A stretch of 64,000 nucleotides of DNA from JAOUEA01 sp963825685 (GCA_963825685.1 CAWGUD010000007.1:1-64000); one strand, 5' to 3'. Shown: positions 53,140-62,082, counted from the stretch's first letter. Translations and numbers: made by a program. The notes: generated by a model not told the origin, from the sequence alone.

Positions 53140-54594
53140 TCACAGCTGTCGGTTGATCCAGACGCCGCCGGGTCCCGAGTAGCTGTCGCCTTCGCCCCAG
53201 ACCCCGATGAACTTCCCGCCGTTCGTGATCGCCGCCTCACCGTAGTCCCCGTACGGCTCACGGAACCCGGCCGCGGTCTTGTACGCCGTGCCGGTCGTGG
53301 CATCGGAGATCTTCACCGGGCTCGACCACGACACCCCGCCGTCGGTCGACGCTCGGTACCAGACGTTCCAGGCGTCGGGACCGCCGTCCTGCTGCATGTA
53401 GAACGCACGGACGTCGCCGGTGCCTCGCGATTCCATCGCGGGGAACGACGAGAAGACGCCGGCGGTGGACAGGGCGGAGCGGGCGCTCCAGGTGGCGCCG
53501 CCGTCGCTCGACCGTCTCGACCAGATCGTCTGCGGACCGCCGGCCGTCGTCGCGCCGTCGTACAGCATCACGAGGGCACCGTTCGCGTCGGCGCTGACGG
53601 CCGAGTGGCCGAGGTAGTAGTCGGCGCTGCATCCGTCGGCGACGCAGTCGGCGCCCAGCTCGACCGAGTCCACGACGACGTTGTTCCACGACGACCCCTG
53701 GTTCGTCGAACGGATCGCGTGCACCTGTACCTGACCCTCGGGCGACGCCCCCGGTCCGGTGTAGCTCACGCTCGACTGTGAGAAGACGACCGTGCCGTTG
53801 GGCAGCACATCACCGTCGAACGCGAAGAAATAGCGGGTGGAGTCGACGACCTTGGTCTGGGTCCATGTGCCGCCCGCGTTGTGTGACTGCGCGATGTAGG
53901 GATCCCCGCCGCTGGGACCGTTCCACGCGACGTACACGTGTTGCCCATCGTCGCTTACCGCGAGGATCGGCTTGTCGTTCCAGCTGACCTTGCCGAACGT
54001 CTTCACGGGCGCCGACCACGTCGCCCCGTTGTTCGTCGACTTGGAGAAGTAGACGTCGAAGTCGTTCATCCACACCGCGTAGACGTGACCGGTGTTCGGC
54101 ACCACCTCGACGATCGGGTCGAACTGCCCCTTCTGACCGCGGCATTCACAGAGGAACTGATCCGCCATCCACGTCGCACCCCCGTCGTTGGAGCGGCGCA
54201 GCACGATGTGCGGTGTCGGGCATCGGTTCCCGCACGCGTTCGGCCCCGTGTAGCGCGTGGTCATCATGTAGACCCAAGGGGTGGTCGGCGCGGCCGCGAT
54301 CGCGGGCTCCCAGTCGTCGGCCGTGGGGCTGGCGAGCTGCTCGCCGGACCACCCCGGAGCGGCCGCCGCCACGATGGGCTCGATCTGGCCGAGCTCGCCC
54401 GCCCGGCGGGCGTCCTCGGCCGCGTTCAGACGCCGGTCGGTCGAGGTCGCCTGCTCGATCCGCTCGGCGCGGGCCCTTCCGGGTGCGAGCGAGCCGGCAC
54501 CGTCGCTGCCGGTCGCCAGGATCGCCGTCGCGGTGACGAGCGCGATCGCCAGCGATGTCGCGATCGTCCTGGTCCACGTCTGCCCCTTCACCAT
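53140..54594 (-). CDS. secreted BNR-repeat (sialidase-fold) protein
   Basis: 484 residues with a signal peptide (IATSLAIALVTATAILATG) and at least five Asp-box motifs: SNDGGATWM, STNNGATWS, SHNAGGTWT, SSDGGATWS and STDGGVSWS. It should form a beta-propeller outside the cell. Conserved cysteine clusters (GNRCPTP, CECRGQ and CVADGCSADY) may form disulfides. There are no clear sialidase arginine-triad or catalytic residues, so I would not call it a sialidase. GGAGGA is 8 nt before ATG 54594. Confidence 0.82.
   Translation of the reverse strand: MVKGQTWTRTIATSLAIALVTATAILATGSDGAGSLAPGRARAERIEQATSTDRRLNAAEDARRAGELGQIEPIVAAAAPGWSGEQLASPTADDWEPAIAAAPTTPWVYMMTTRYTGPNACGNRCPTPHIVLRRSNDGGATWMADQFLCECRGQKGQFDPIVEVVPNTGHVYAVWMNDFDVYFSKSTNNGATWSAPVKTFGKVSWNDKPILAVSDDGQHVYVAWNGPSGGDPYIAQSHNAGGTWTQTKVVDSTRYFFAFDGDVLPNGTVVFSQSSVSYTGPGASPEGQVQVHAIRSTNQGSSWNNVVVDSVELGADCVADGCSADYYLGHSAVSADANGALVMLYDGATTAGGPQTIWSRRSSDGGATWSARSALSTAGVFSSFPAMESRGTGDVRAFYMQQDGGPDAWNVWYRASTDGGVSWSSPVKISDATTGTAYKTAAGFREPYGDYGEAAITNGGKFIGVWGEGDSYSGPGGVWINRQL
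53150..53179. repeat. direct repeat copy 2 (30 bp)
   Basis: It encodes on the minus strand the C-terminal SGPGGVWINRQL of the BNR protein. Copy 1 lies 61 bp away at 53089-53118 in the same orientation. Confidence 0.7.
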
Positions 54595-54699
54595 GGCTGC
54601 GCATCCTCCCGCTCGACCGGCCCTCGGGCGGACGCTACACCGGCATGTGGGCGGAGCGCTACCGTCGAGGGTCTGGCGTGGCGACCGCGTCGGAGCCGA

Positions 54700-54705
54700 T
54701 AGGCT
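54700..54705 (+). promoter_or_regulatory. -10 box, leaderless, for the sugar ABC operon
   Basis: TAGGCT is followed by 8 nt and ATG 54714. It fits the window-wide spacing pattern. No -35 is evident. Confidence 0.4.
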
Positions 54706-54713
54706 CGCGAGCC

Positions 54714-55589
54714 ATGGCCGCGACCTCCACGACCGGACCTGCGAGCGTCCGCCGCACCGAGCCGGCGTTCGAGCGACGGGGGCGCCTCGCGCGGCAGCTG
54801 ATCGCGGTGCCCGTGGCGGCGCTCTTCCTGGTGCCGCTGTGGCTGATGATCGTGGCGTCGCTGCGTCCGCTCGGCCAGGCGCCCCCGCAGACGGTGCAGT
54901 GGTTCCCGACGTCGCCCGCGTGGTCCAACTACGCCGAGGTCTTCGAGGTCGTTCCGTTCGCGCGGTACACGGCGAACTCGCTGCTCGTGGCCGTGGTCGC
55001 CGTGCCGCTCTCGGTCGTCGTGGCCTCGTGGGCAGGCTTCGCGATCGCGCGGCTCCCGCGGCGCTCGCGCGTCTTCCTGATCGGACTGTGCGTCGTCGTG
55101 CTGATGATCCCCGCGACGTCGCTGCTCGTGGGGCGGGTGAGCGTCTTCCGCTGGCTCGGGCTCACGGACACGCCGATCCCCCTGATGGCGCCGGCCCTGC
55201 TCGGCATGTCGCCGCTGTTCGTGCTGCTCTACGCGTGGACCACGTCCCGCGTGCCGAACGACCTGTTCGACCTCGCGCTCGAGCGCGGCCTCTCGCCGAT
55301 CGCCACCTGGTGGCGGGTCGCGATGCCGCTGCAGCGCGGCACGACCGCGGCCGTCGCCTCGCTGGCGTTCGTGATCTCGTGGGGGAACTTCCTCGACCCG
55401 CTGATCTACATCTACGACGGCCGCTGGTTCACGGTGCCGCTCGGCATGCGGTCGCTCGCGATCGTGCCGGTGACCGAGCAGCCGCTGATGCTCGCCGCGT
55501 CGGTGATGGCCTGCCTGCCCGTGCTGGCCGCGTTCCTGTTCGTGCAACGTCGGATGTTCGCCGACCCGAGACTGAAGGTCTCCGCATGA
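54714..55589 (+). CDS. sugar-type ABC transporter permease (MalG-like)
   Basis: 291 residues, six membrane helices (LIAVPVAALFLVPLWLMIVA is the first). The loop after helix 1 has PPQTVQWFPTSPAWSNYAEV, typical of the MalG family, and the EAA loop is LALERGLSPIATWWRVAMPL. It starts the operon. The stop overlaps the binding-protein ATG by ATGA. Confidence 0.92.
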   Translation: MAATSTTGPASVRRTEPAFERRGRLARQLIAVPVAALFLVPLWLMIVASLRPLGQAPPQTVQWFPTSPAWSNYAEVFEVVPFARYTANSLLVAVVAVPLSVVVASWAGFAIARLPRRSRVFLIGLCVVVLMIPATSLLVGRVSVFRWLGLTDTPIPLMAPALLGMSPLFVLLYAWTTSRVPNDLFDLALERGLSPIATWWRVAMPLQRGTTAAVASLAFVISWGNFLDPLIYIYDGRWFTVPLGMRSLAIVPVTEQPLMLAASVMACLPVLAAFLFVQRRMFADPRLKVSA

Positions 55590-56900
55590 ACCACGCCCGG
55601 CCGGTCGCCGCCCTCATCGTCATCGGCCTCGTGCTCGCCGCGTGCACGAGCGATGACGCCTCTCCTGAGCCCGAGCGAACCGACGACCGTGTCGGTCTGG
55701 GTGTCGGGCGACCCCGAGGAGACGCAGGCGTTCGTCGACGTCGCCGCGGCGTTCGAGGAGTCGCAGGACGCGATCGACATCGACCTCGTCGTGATCGCCG
55801 AACGCGACGACCTGATCGCGCGGCTGTCGACCTCGCTCGCGGGCGGCGAGCCGCCCGACGTCTTCCTCATGAACTACCGCTACCTCGGCCAGTTCGAGTC
55901 GCAAGGGGCGCTCGAGCCGGTCGGGCCCTACCTCGACGCCTCCGATGCGCTGTCGGCCGACGCGTTCTATCCCGAGGCGATGACCGTCTTCCAGAACGAC
56001 GGCGTCCAGACGTGCATGCCCCAGAACGTCTCGAGCCTCGTCCTCTACTACAACCGCGACCTGTTCGAGGCCGCCGGTGTCGACCCGCCCCCCGCCGAGG
56101 GGTGGAAGTGGAACGACATGGTGACGGCCGCGACGGAGCTCACCCAGGACACCGACGGCGACGGCGAGATCGACGTGTACGGCCTCGGCACCGACGTCGA
56201 GATCATCAGGGTGGCCCCGTTCGTCTGGTCCAACGGCGGCGACATCGTCGACGATCCCGAACGGCCGACCCGGTTCACGATCGGCAGCCTCGATGCGATC
56301 CGGCCGATCCAGGCGTTCCTCGACCTGCGCGGGGTGCACGGCGTGACCCCGACCGACGAGGAGGCCGAGTCGGCGAACTTCGAGACGAGGTTCCTCGACG
56401 GGTCGCTCGCGATGATGATGGAGTCGCGCAAGGTCGTGCCGTCGTTCCGCACGATCACCGACTTCGAGTGGGACGTCGCCCAGCTGCCCGTGCACAAGCA
56501 GCCGGCCACGGTGCTGCACTCCGATGCGTACTGCATGACCGCGGCGGGCGAGCACAAGGATCAGGCGTGGGAGTTCCTGGAGTTCGCGCTCGGGACGCAG
56601 GGCCAGGAGATCGCGACCGCGACCGGCCGCACCGTGCCGTCGCTGCGCTCGGTGGCCGAGTCCGATGCGTTCCTGGACCCGAGCGTGCCGCCGGCGAGCT
56701 CGCAGGTGTTCCTCGACAACATCCCGTCCATCCAGGCGGTGCCCCACATCGCGACGTGGCCCGAGATCGAGGACATCGTGAACGACCTGCTCGAGGAGGC
56801 CTACTACGAGCCGGTGGGGAGCGGCGAGGCCGGCGAGCTCGTGGTCGCGATCCTCGACCAGACCCAGCCGCTGTTCGAGCGGGCGAACTCGGGCGGCTGA
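55586..56900 (+). CDS. sugar ABC transporter substrate-binding lipoprotein (one frameshift)
   Basis: The N-terminus is a lipoprotein signal (VAALIVIGLVLAACTSDD, lipobox LAAC) in one frame; the mature part is in another (TTVSVWVSGDPEETQAFVDV, GEPPDVFLMNYRYLGQFES). The shift lies within about 55650-55700; the length is 3n+1. Family-1 features include GTDVEIIRVAPFVWSNGGDI and FLDGSLAMMMESRK. A Cys at CMPQNVSSLVLYYN is typical of the cluster. It lies between the two permease genes. Confidence 0.88.
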
Positions 56901-56903
56901 CGG

Positions 56904-57812
56904 GTGGCGATGCGGGTCGACCGGGAGCGGCTGGGCCTGTGGCTCATGGCCGCGCCGTTCCTGGTCGGCGTCGTCGTGCTCGTGGCCGCGCCGGCCCTCG
57001 TGACGCTCGTGATGTCGTTGTTCGAGTGGGACCTTCTGCAGCCGGCTCGCTTCATCGGGCTCGACAACTTCCGCGAGCTCGTCGGCGATGTCGCGTTCAA
57101 GGCGTCGCTGCGGAACTCGCTCACGTACGTCGCGATCGCCGTACCGCTGCGCGTGGCGATCGCGCTCGCCCTCGCCCTGCTGATGCATCGCCGGATGCGG
57201 GGCGTCGGGGCCGAGCGCGCGGGGGTGTTCTTCCCCACGGTGATCCCCGACGTGGCGTACGCCCTGCTCTGGCTCTGGATCCTCAACCCGCTCTACGGAC
57301 CGCTGAACCTGCTGCTGGGCGCGCTCGGGCTGCCCACGCCGTCGTGGCTCTCGGTGCCGGCGTCGGCCCGGTGGGGCGTGATCATCATGGGGCTGTTCCT
57401 GATCGGGGAGGGCTTCCTGATCGCGCTCGCCGCGCGGCGCGCCGTGCCGGGGGAGCTCTACGACATGGCCTCGGCGAGCGGGGCCGGTCCGTGGGCGCGC
57501 TTCGCCCGGGTGACGCTGCCGCTGATGACGCCGGCCCTGCTGCTGATGGCGATGCGCGACACGATCATGAGCTTCCAGGCGACGTTCGTGCCGGCGTTGA
57601 TCGTGACCGAGGGCGGGCCGCCTCCCTACGGCACGACGTACCTGCCGCTGTTCGTGTACCGCAACGCGTTCGAGTACCTGCGCTACGGATACGCCTCGGC
57701 CGCGACGGTGTTCATGTTCGTCCTGACCGCCTCGATCGTGTGGCTGCAGTACCGCGCGTTCGATCGCGTGCGCCGAGGGGGGCTCTGGGCGGGCTCAGGC
57801 CTCGGCGGCTGA
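56904..57812 (+). CDS. sugar-type ABC transporter permease (MalF/UgpA-like)
   Basis: 302 residues, six membrane helices starting LWLMAAPFLVGVVVLVAAPAL, then SLFEWDLLQPARFIGLDNFREL. The EAA loop is MASASGAGPWARFARVTLPL. GTG 56904 follows the binding-protein stop by 3 bp. No ATP-binding gene follows; such transporters in actinomycetes often share a single MsiK-type ATPase encoded elsewhere. The end overlaps the convergent methyltransferase gene by 18 bp. Confidence 0.92.
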   Translation: MAMRVDRERLGLWLMAAPFLVGVVVLVAAPALVTLVMSLFEWDLLQPARFIGLDNFRELVGDVAFKASLRNSLTYVAIAVPLRVAIALALALLMHRRMRGVGAERAGVFFPTVIPDVAYALLWLWILNPLYGPLNLLLGALGLPTPSWLSVPASARWGVIIMGLFLIGEGFLIALAARRAVPGELYDMASASGAGPWARFARVTLPLMTPALLLMAMRDTIMSFQATFVPALIVTEGGPPPYGTTYLPLFVYRNAFEYLRYGYASAATVFMFVLTASIVWLQYRAFDRVRRGGLWAGSGLGG

Positions 57813-58883
57813 ATGACGCTCACGAGCCGCCCGCAGGAACGTCGGTTCGGCGACGTCGGGGGTCGAGGCCACGAACCACCGGAACCGCCCGAGGCCGGCG
57901 GGGTCGGCGAGCATCACCGCGCGGCTTCGGCCGCCCCACGTGCGCACCGCGTCGGCGCCGCGCCCGGTGTCGAGCAGGTCCTGCTGGCGCTCGAGCTCGG
58001 TGTGCAGCCAGTCCTCGAAGCCGAGGGCGATCAGCGCGTCGTGCTGGGAGACCGTCGGGAACGCTCGCAGCCCCTGGGTCGTGACCGCCCCGGAGAGGAA
58101 GCCGAAGTCCACCCCCGCGGTGATGTCGGTGGTGCCCGGCGAGGCGAGCAGGTCCTCGACGACACGGTGCGAGGCGTATCCGTGCGCCGGCCCCCCGGAA
58201 CCTCGGTCCGAGCCGTAGTCGATCGCGAGCATCGCGCGCGGCGCCGGCCCGGCGAGCGCCTCGACGACGAAGGACGCCGCACCCGTCGGCACGACCGTCT
58301 CGTCCTCGTCGGTCGTCTCGAGGCCGGTGACCGGCTCCAGCACCTCGACGAGCCGGCCATCGACGAGGTCGACGTACACCTCGCGCGGTCCGTCGCCGGT
58401 CGATCTGAGCCGCCGGAAGGGAAGGTTGTCGAGCAGCTCGTGTGCGAGGATCAGCGCGGGGTCTCCTGCGTCGGGCATCGTGTCGCGGACCGCCACCCCG
58501 TCGATCGTCGCCAACGCCGCTCGGGCGCCGGCGCTGCGTTCGACCGCGGTGACGCGAGGGTCGAGATCGGCGAGCTCCGGCAGCAGCGCCCGAAGGAGCG
58601 TGCCGTCGCCGGCCCCGGCCTCGATCAGCTCGAACCCGTCGGGTCGGCCCATCGCCTCGTGCAGGTCGCGGATCGCCTCGGCGAGCAGCTGCGCGAAGAC
58701 CGGGTGCACGTGGGGGCTGGTCACGAAGTCGCCGGTCGGTCCGGCCCCGACCGGTGGATCGTCGTAGTAGCCGCCCGGCGAGTACAGGGCGAGCTCCATG
58801 TACCGGTCGAACCGCATCGGCCCGAGCCGGCCGATCTCGTCGGCGATCGTCCGGGCGACCGCGTCCGGCCCTTCGGCGTCCAT
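57795..58883 (-). CDS. SAM-dependent methyltransferase of the NDUFAF7/MidA family (DUF185)
   Basis: 362 residues. Signatures: MELALYSPGGYYDDPPVGAG, GDFVTSPHVHPVFAQLLAEA, FELIEAGAGDGTLLRALL (SAM motif) and LAHELLDNLPFRRL. Mitochondrial NDUFAF7 methylates the 49-kDa complex I subunit, the NuoD homologue. A full-length nuoD lies 7 kb upstream, which is suggestive but may be chance. ATG 58883 lies 8 nt after TACCCT. Confidence 0.9.
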   Translation of the reverse strand: MDAEGPDAVARTIADEIGRLGPMRFDRYMELALYSPGGYYDDPPVGAGPTGDFVTSPHVHPVFAQLLAEAIRDLHEAMGRPDGFELIEAGAGDGTLLRALLPELADLDPRVTAVERSAGARAALATIDGVAVRDTMPDAGDPALILAHELLDNLPFRRLRSTGDGPREVYVDLVDGRLVEVLEPVTGLETTDEDETVVPTGAASFVVEALAGPAPRAMLAIDYGSDRGSGGPAHGYASHRVVEDLLASPGTTDITAGVDFGFLSGAVTTQGLRAFPTVSQHDALIALGFEDWLHTELERQQDLLDTGRGADAVRTWGGRSRAVMLADPAGLGRFRWFVASTPDVAEPTFLRAARERHSAAEA

Positions 58884-58891
58884 CGAGCGGC

Positions 58892-58897
58892 AGGGTA
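58892..58897 (-). promoter_or_regulatory. -10 box, leaderless, for the methyltransferase gene
   Basis: TACCCT on the minus strand, then 8 nt, then the ATG at 58883. Confidence 0.4.
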
Positions 58898-58917
58898 CCT
58901 GGGAGGATGAACGCTCG

Positions 58918-59563
58918 ATGACCGAGCAGATCCGACACGCGGCGTCGGTGGTCGCCGTGCGCGAAGGCGACGCCGAGCCCGAGGTGCTCGTGCTCGAGCG
59001 CGGTGCCGCCAGCCGATTCCTGCCGGGCTACGTCGTGTTCCCCGGCGGCGCGGTCGATGACGACGACGCGGCGTTGGCGGTCCGCTGGTTCGACGACGAG
59101 GGCGAGGCGGTTCGCGCCGCCGCCGTTCGCGAGCTCGTGGAGGAGGCCGGCCTCGCCCTCACCCGCGACGGACTCGTCGACGCGGGCGATCCGGACTCGC
59201 TCGATCCGGTGCACGCGGCGCCGCCGAACGCCGCCCAACTGCACGAGCTCGCGCGGTGGGTGGCGCCCGACGAGGTGCCGGTGCGCTTCGACGCCCGCTA
59301 CTTCACGATCTGCCGCGCCGAGGGGTCTCGAGCCGGCGCCGGACGGAGCGGAGGCAGCACACGCGTGGTGGGCGTCGCCCCGGTCCCTGCTCGCCGAGTG
59401 GCAGGTGGGCGCCCGCAGGCTCTACTGGCCGACGTACGCCACGATGCTGGAGCTCGCCGCGTGCGAGAGCGCCGAGGCGATCGTGACACTCACGTTCGAG
59501 ACGCGCGAGCCCGACGACGACGAGGTCGTGCGGCTGCCACGGTCGGTCTTCTGGGAGGACTGA
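58918..59563 (+). CDS. NUDIX hydrolase (one frameshift)
   Basis: About 214 residues. The Nudix box is GYVVFPGGAVDDDD and, after an insertion, AAAVRELVEEAGLAL (RExxEExG). An extra T near 59322 splits the frame; the second half reads AHAWWASPRSLLAEWQVGAR and ends LPRSVFWED. The length is 3n+1. The long form resembles CoA or ADP-ribose-type pyrophosphatases (Nudt19-like). GGGAGGA is about 10 nt before ATG 58918. The next gene starts 4 bp after the stop. Confidence 0.85.
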
Positions 59564-59567
59564 GGCG

Positions 59568-60446
59568 GTGCTGCCGATCGTGCGGGTGCTGGCTCCGAAC
59601 CCGAGCGTCTACACGCTCGAGGGCACGAACACCTGGATCGTGGGCGACGACCCGGTCGTGGTGATCGATCCGGGTCCCGACGACCCCGGTCACCTCGATG
59701 AGGTCGCGCTCGCCGCAGGCGCCGCCGTGAGCGCGGTGCTCGTCACCCACGACCACCCCGACCACGCGCCGGGAGCGGCGTCGTTCGCCGCCCGCGTCGA
59801 CGCGCCGCTCTACGCGTTCCGGCTCGCCGGCGCCGAGCACCTGCGCGATGGCCAGCAGCTGCAGGCTGGTGCCCTGACGCTCACGGCGGTGCACACCCCC
59901 GGGCACACCAGCGACCATATGGCGTTCCACGTTCCTTCGGAGGGCGCCCTGTTCACGGGCGACGCGGTGCTCGGCCGTGGCACGAGCTTCATCGATCCTC
60001 CCGACGGCGACCTCGCGCAGTACCTGCGGTCGCTCGCCCGCATGCAGGAGCTCGCCCCCCGCACGATCTACCCCGGCCACGGGCCGGTCGTGCTCGGAGC
60101 CGCCGCCAAGCTGCGGGAGTACGTCGACCACCGCGCCGAGAGAGAGCAGCAGGTGATCGAGGCGATCTCGCACGGGCCTCGCACGATCCCCGAGGTCGTG
60201 GGCGAGATCTACGCCGCGTACCCGCCGGAGGTGCACGAGCTGGCGGCTCGGTCGGTGCTGGCGCACCTGCTGAAGCTCTCCGCGGAGGGCCGCGTCGCGC
60301 AGACGGGCCGTGGCGACGACGCTCGCTGGGAAGCGGTCGCGCCCCGATCCTGCGAGCGGTGCGGCAAGCCCGTGAAGGGTCGCGCTCGCTACTGCGGCAC
60401 GTGCAGCCTGATCCTGTTGCAGGAGGGCACGGCCGACAACCGGTGA
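59568..60446 (+). CDS. MBL-fold metallo-hydrolase (LACTB2-like) with C-terminal zinc ribbon
   Basis: 292 residues. The metal motif is VTHDHPDHAPGA, with VHTPGHTSDHM, FTGDAVLGRG and IYPGHGPVV. The LACTB2-type helical C-terminal domain (IPEVVGEIYAAYPPEVHELA, winged helix) is followed by a short zinc ribbon, CERCGKPVKGRARYCGTC, which is not part of the usual family. Eukaryotic LACTB2 is a ribonuclease, so an RNA substrate is possible. GTG 59568. The last 58 bp overlap the convergent regulator gene. Confidence 0.85.
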   Translation: MLPIVRVLAPNPSVYTLEGTNTWIVGDDPVVVIDPGPDDPGHLDEVALAAGAAVSAVLVTHDHPDHAPGAASFAARVDAPLYAFRLAGAEHLRDGQQLQAGALTLTAVHTPGHTSDHMAFHVPSEGALFTGDAVLGRGTSFIDPPDGDLAQYLRSLARMQELAPRTIYPGHGPVVLGAAAKLREYVDHRAEREQQVIEAISHGPRTIPEVVGEIYAAYPPEVHELAARSVLAHLLKLSAEGRVAQTGRGDDARWEAVAPRSCERCGKPVKGRARYCGTCSLILLQEGTADNR

Positions 60447-61039
60447 CGCAGCACGATGCGCCCGCGCCTGGGCACCTCGATGCGATCCTGACGCGCGAGC
60501 TGGCGCATCGCCCGGGTCACCGACTCGCGCGTCGTGCCGCAGAGGTCGGCGAGGTCCTCGTGAGTGAGGCGCAGTCCGATCGCGACCCCTCCGGGAACGG
60601 GATGGCCGAAGCGACCGGCGAGCACCTGCAGCCGCGAGGACAGCCTGGTCGGCACGTCGAACCACGCCAGGTCGGCCGCGAGGCGCGCCGTTCGTTCGGC
60701 CCGCCGAACGAGCAATGACACGGCCTCGCCCGGCTCGGTCGCGCGCAGGCGTCCCGGCCGCAGCGCGCGGACCGTCGCCTGGGCGAGTCGGCCCTCGTCG
60801 TCGGTGTCGATGCCGTCACCCGGCCCGCCCACGCCGTCGCCGGGGCCGAGCACGTCGAGCACGAGCCGGCGCCCGTCGTGGCGCAGGACCTCGACGACGA
60901 AGGCGCCGTGGGTCACGACCCGCATCGGCGGAGCCGGCTCGCCCTGCCGAACGACCACGCCGCCGGCGCGCACGGCGATCTCGAGAGGACGCGGATGCGG
61001 TCCCCGCTGCTGCGGTCCCTGTTGCCCTGGGGCGACCAT
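60389..61039 (-). CDS. Crp/Fnr family transcriptional regulator
   Basis: 216 residues from ATG 61039, chosen because GGAAGGA is about 10 nt upstream; the frame is open further. The effector domain (EIAVRAGGVVVRQGEPAPPM) lacks the FGE...R phosphate cassette, so it probably does not bind cAMP. The C-terminal HTH is normal (LTHEDLADLCGTTRESVTRA). No iron-sulfur cysteine set is seen. Target genes are unknown. Confidence 0.8.
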   Translation of the reverse strand: MVAPGQQGPQQRGPHPRPLEIAVRAGGVVVRQGEPAPPMRVVTHGAFVVEVLRHDGRRLVLDVLGPGDGVGGPGDGIDTDDEGRLAQATVRALRPGRLRATEPGEAVSLLVRRAERTARLAADLAWFDVPTRLSSRLQVLAGRFGHPVPGGVAIGLRLTHEDLADLCGTTRESVTRAMRQLARQDRIEVPRRGRIVLRHRLSAVPSCNRIRLHVPQ

Positions 61040-61163
61040 CGGCACCGGCTCCTTCCGGGGGAGGAGCGCGACCTGAGGGAGCCGGACCCTACCGGCCACC
61101 TCCGACATCGACGGAGGTGCACGTGAGCCGGACGGGCCGATGCATCGCACCCCCCTGAACGGC

Positions 61164-61169
61164 TAGGCT
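61164..61169 (+). promoter_or_regulatory. -10 candidate for the CNB gene at 61211
   Basis: TAGGCT lies about 40 nt before GTG 61211, which has a strong AAGGAGGA at 61198-61205. This gene is therefore leadered, unlike several neighbours. Confidence 0.35.
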
Positions 61170-61210
61170 TGCCGCGAGCCCGCCGACGATGAGCTCAAGG
61201 AGGAACCCTC

Positions 61211-61639
61211 GTGGCCAAGTCGAAGCCGAAGCTCGAGCCCGTGCTCGCCGCCGTCCCGCTCTTCGAGGGGCTGTCGAAGCGACACCTGAAGAAGCTCGCG
61301 TCGCTCGCGGAGATGGCGAACTTCATGAAGGGCGCCTCGGTGGTGAAGGAGGGCGATCCGGGCGACAGCTTCTACGTCGCGCTCACGGGTGAGGCCAAGG
61401 TCACCGTGAAGGGCAGGACCGTGCACCGCGTGCTGCCGGGAGATCACTTCGGCGAGATCTCGCTGCTCGACGGCGGCGAGCGCACCGCCACGGTCGTCAC
61501 TCAGACGCCGATGACCCTGCTGATGATCACGCGGAAGAACTTCCTGAAGGAGCTGGAGCAGGACCCGGAGGTCGCGGTCTCGCTGCTCGAGAGCCTCGCT
61601 CGCATGATCCGCCGCGTCGACCGGTCGCTCGCGCGCTGA
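61211..61639 (+). CDS. stand-alone cyclic nucleotide-binding domain protein
   Basis: 142 residues: PVLAAVPLFEGLSKRHLKKL, then the barrel (VVKEGDPGDSFYVALTGEAK) and an intact phosphate-binding cassette HFGEISLLDGGERTATV. There is no HTH. It is a second one-domain cyclic-nucleotide reader in the window. A basic helix opens it (AKSKPKLEP) and another closes it (ARMIRRVDRSLAR). GTG 61211 with AAGGAGGA upstream. Confidence 0.87.
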   Translation: MAKSKPKLEPVLAAVPLFEGLSKRHLKKLASLAEMANFMKGASVVKEGDPGDSFYVALTGEAKVTVKGRTVHRVLPGDHFGEISLLDGGERTATVVTQTPMTLLMITRKNFLKELEQDPEVAVSLLESLARMIRRVDRSLAR

Positions 61640-61646
61640 GCGCGCG

Positions 61647-61652
61647 TACGCT
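61647..61652 (+). promoter_or_regulatory. -10 box, leaderless, for the gene at 61659
   Basis: TACGCT is followed by 6 nt and ATG 61659, with no Shine-Dalgarno. Confidence 0.35.
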
Positions 61653-61658
61653 GCTCGC

Positions 61659-62057
61659 ATGAAGGTCGAGTTCTATCGCCCTGGGCCGCCGCCGCCGGCC
61701 GATCAGCCGGACGCGGAAGCGCCGCCGCCCGAACTCGTGGGCATCGCCACGTGGACGAACGGGAAGCCGGTCGTCGAGTGCGGCGACGACGAACTGCGAG
61801 CGCTGTTGGAGCGCGCGTACCGCATGACGCCGGTCGTGACCGACGACGCGTCGTACCGGCGGTTCGGCACGCACGGTGAGGTGCAGATCCAGCCGGGCGA
61901 CCTCGAGTGGTTCCGTGCCGTGTCGTTCGTGCGGGTGCCCGCGGAAGCCGGCGTCGAGGCCCGGCTCGTGCCCGGCGTCACCGAAGGCGGATACGATCCC
62001 GCCGCCGGCTACCGGCGGTTCGAGGACTCGATCGAACGACTGTCATCGGGCCAGTAG
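61659..62057 (+). CDS. hypothetical protein with proline-rich start
   Basis: 132 residues, no family recognised. A Pro-rich stretch (RPGPPPPADQPDAEAPPPEL) precedes a compact domain (GIATWTNGKPVVECGDDELR, RYGTHGEV-type RRFGTHGEVQIQPGDLEWFR). It ends in GGYDPAAGYRRFEDSIERLS. No signal or membrane segment. It precedes the P-type ATPase by 25 bp and may be cotranscribed with it. Confidence 0.6.
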   Translation: MKVEFYRPGPPPPADQPDAEAPPPELVGIATWTNGKPVVECGDDELRALLERAYRMTPVVTDDASYRRFGTHGEVQIQPGDLEWFRAVSFVRVPAEAGVEARLVPGVTEGGYDPAAGYRRFEDSIERLSSGQ

Positions 62058-62082
62058 TCTGATCGGGACTAGCCGTTCGAGG

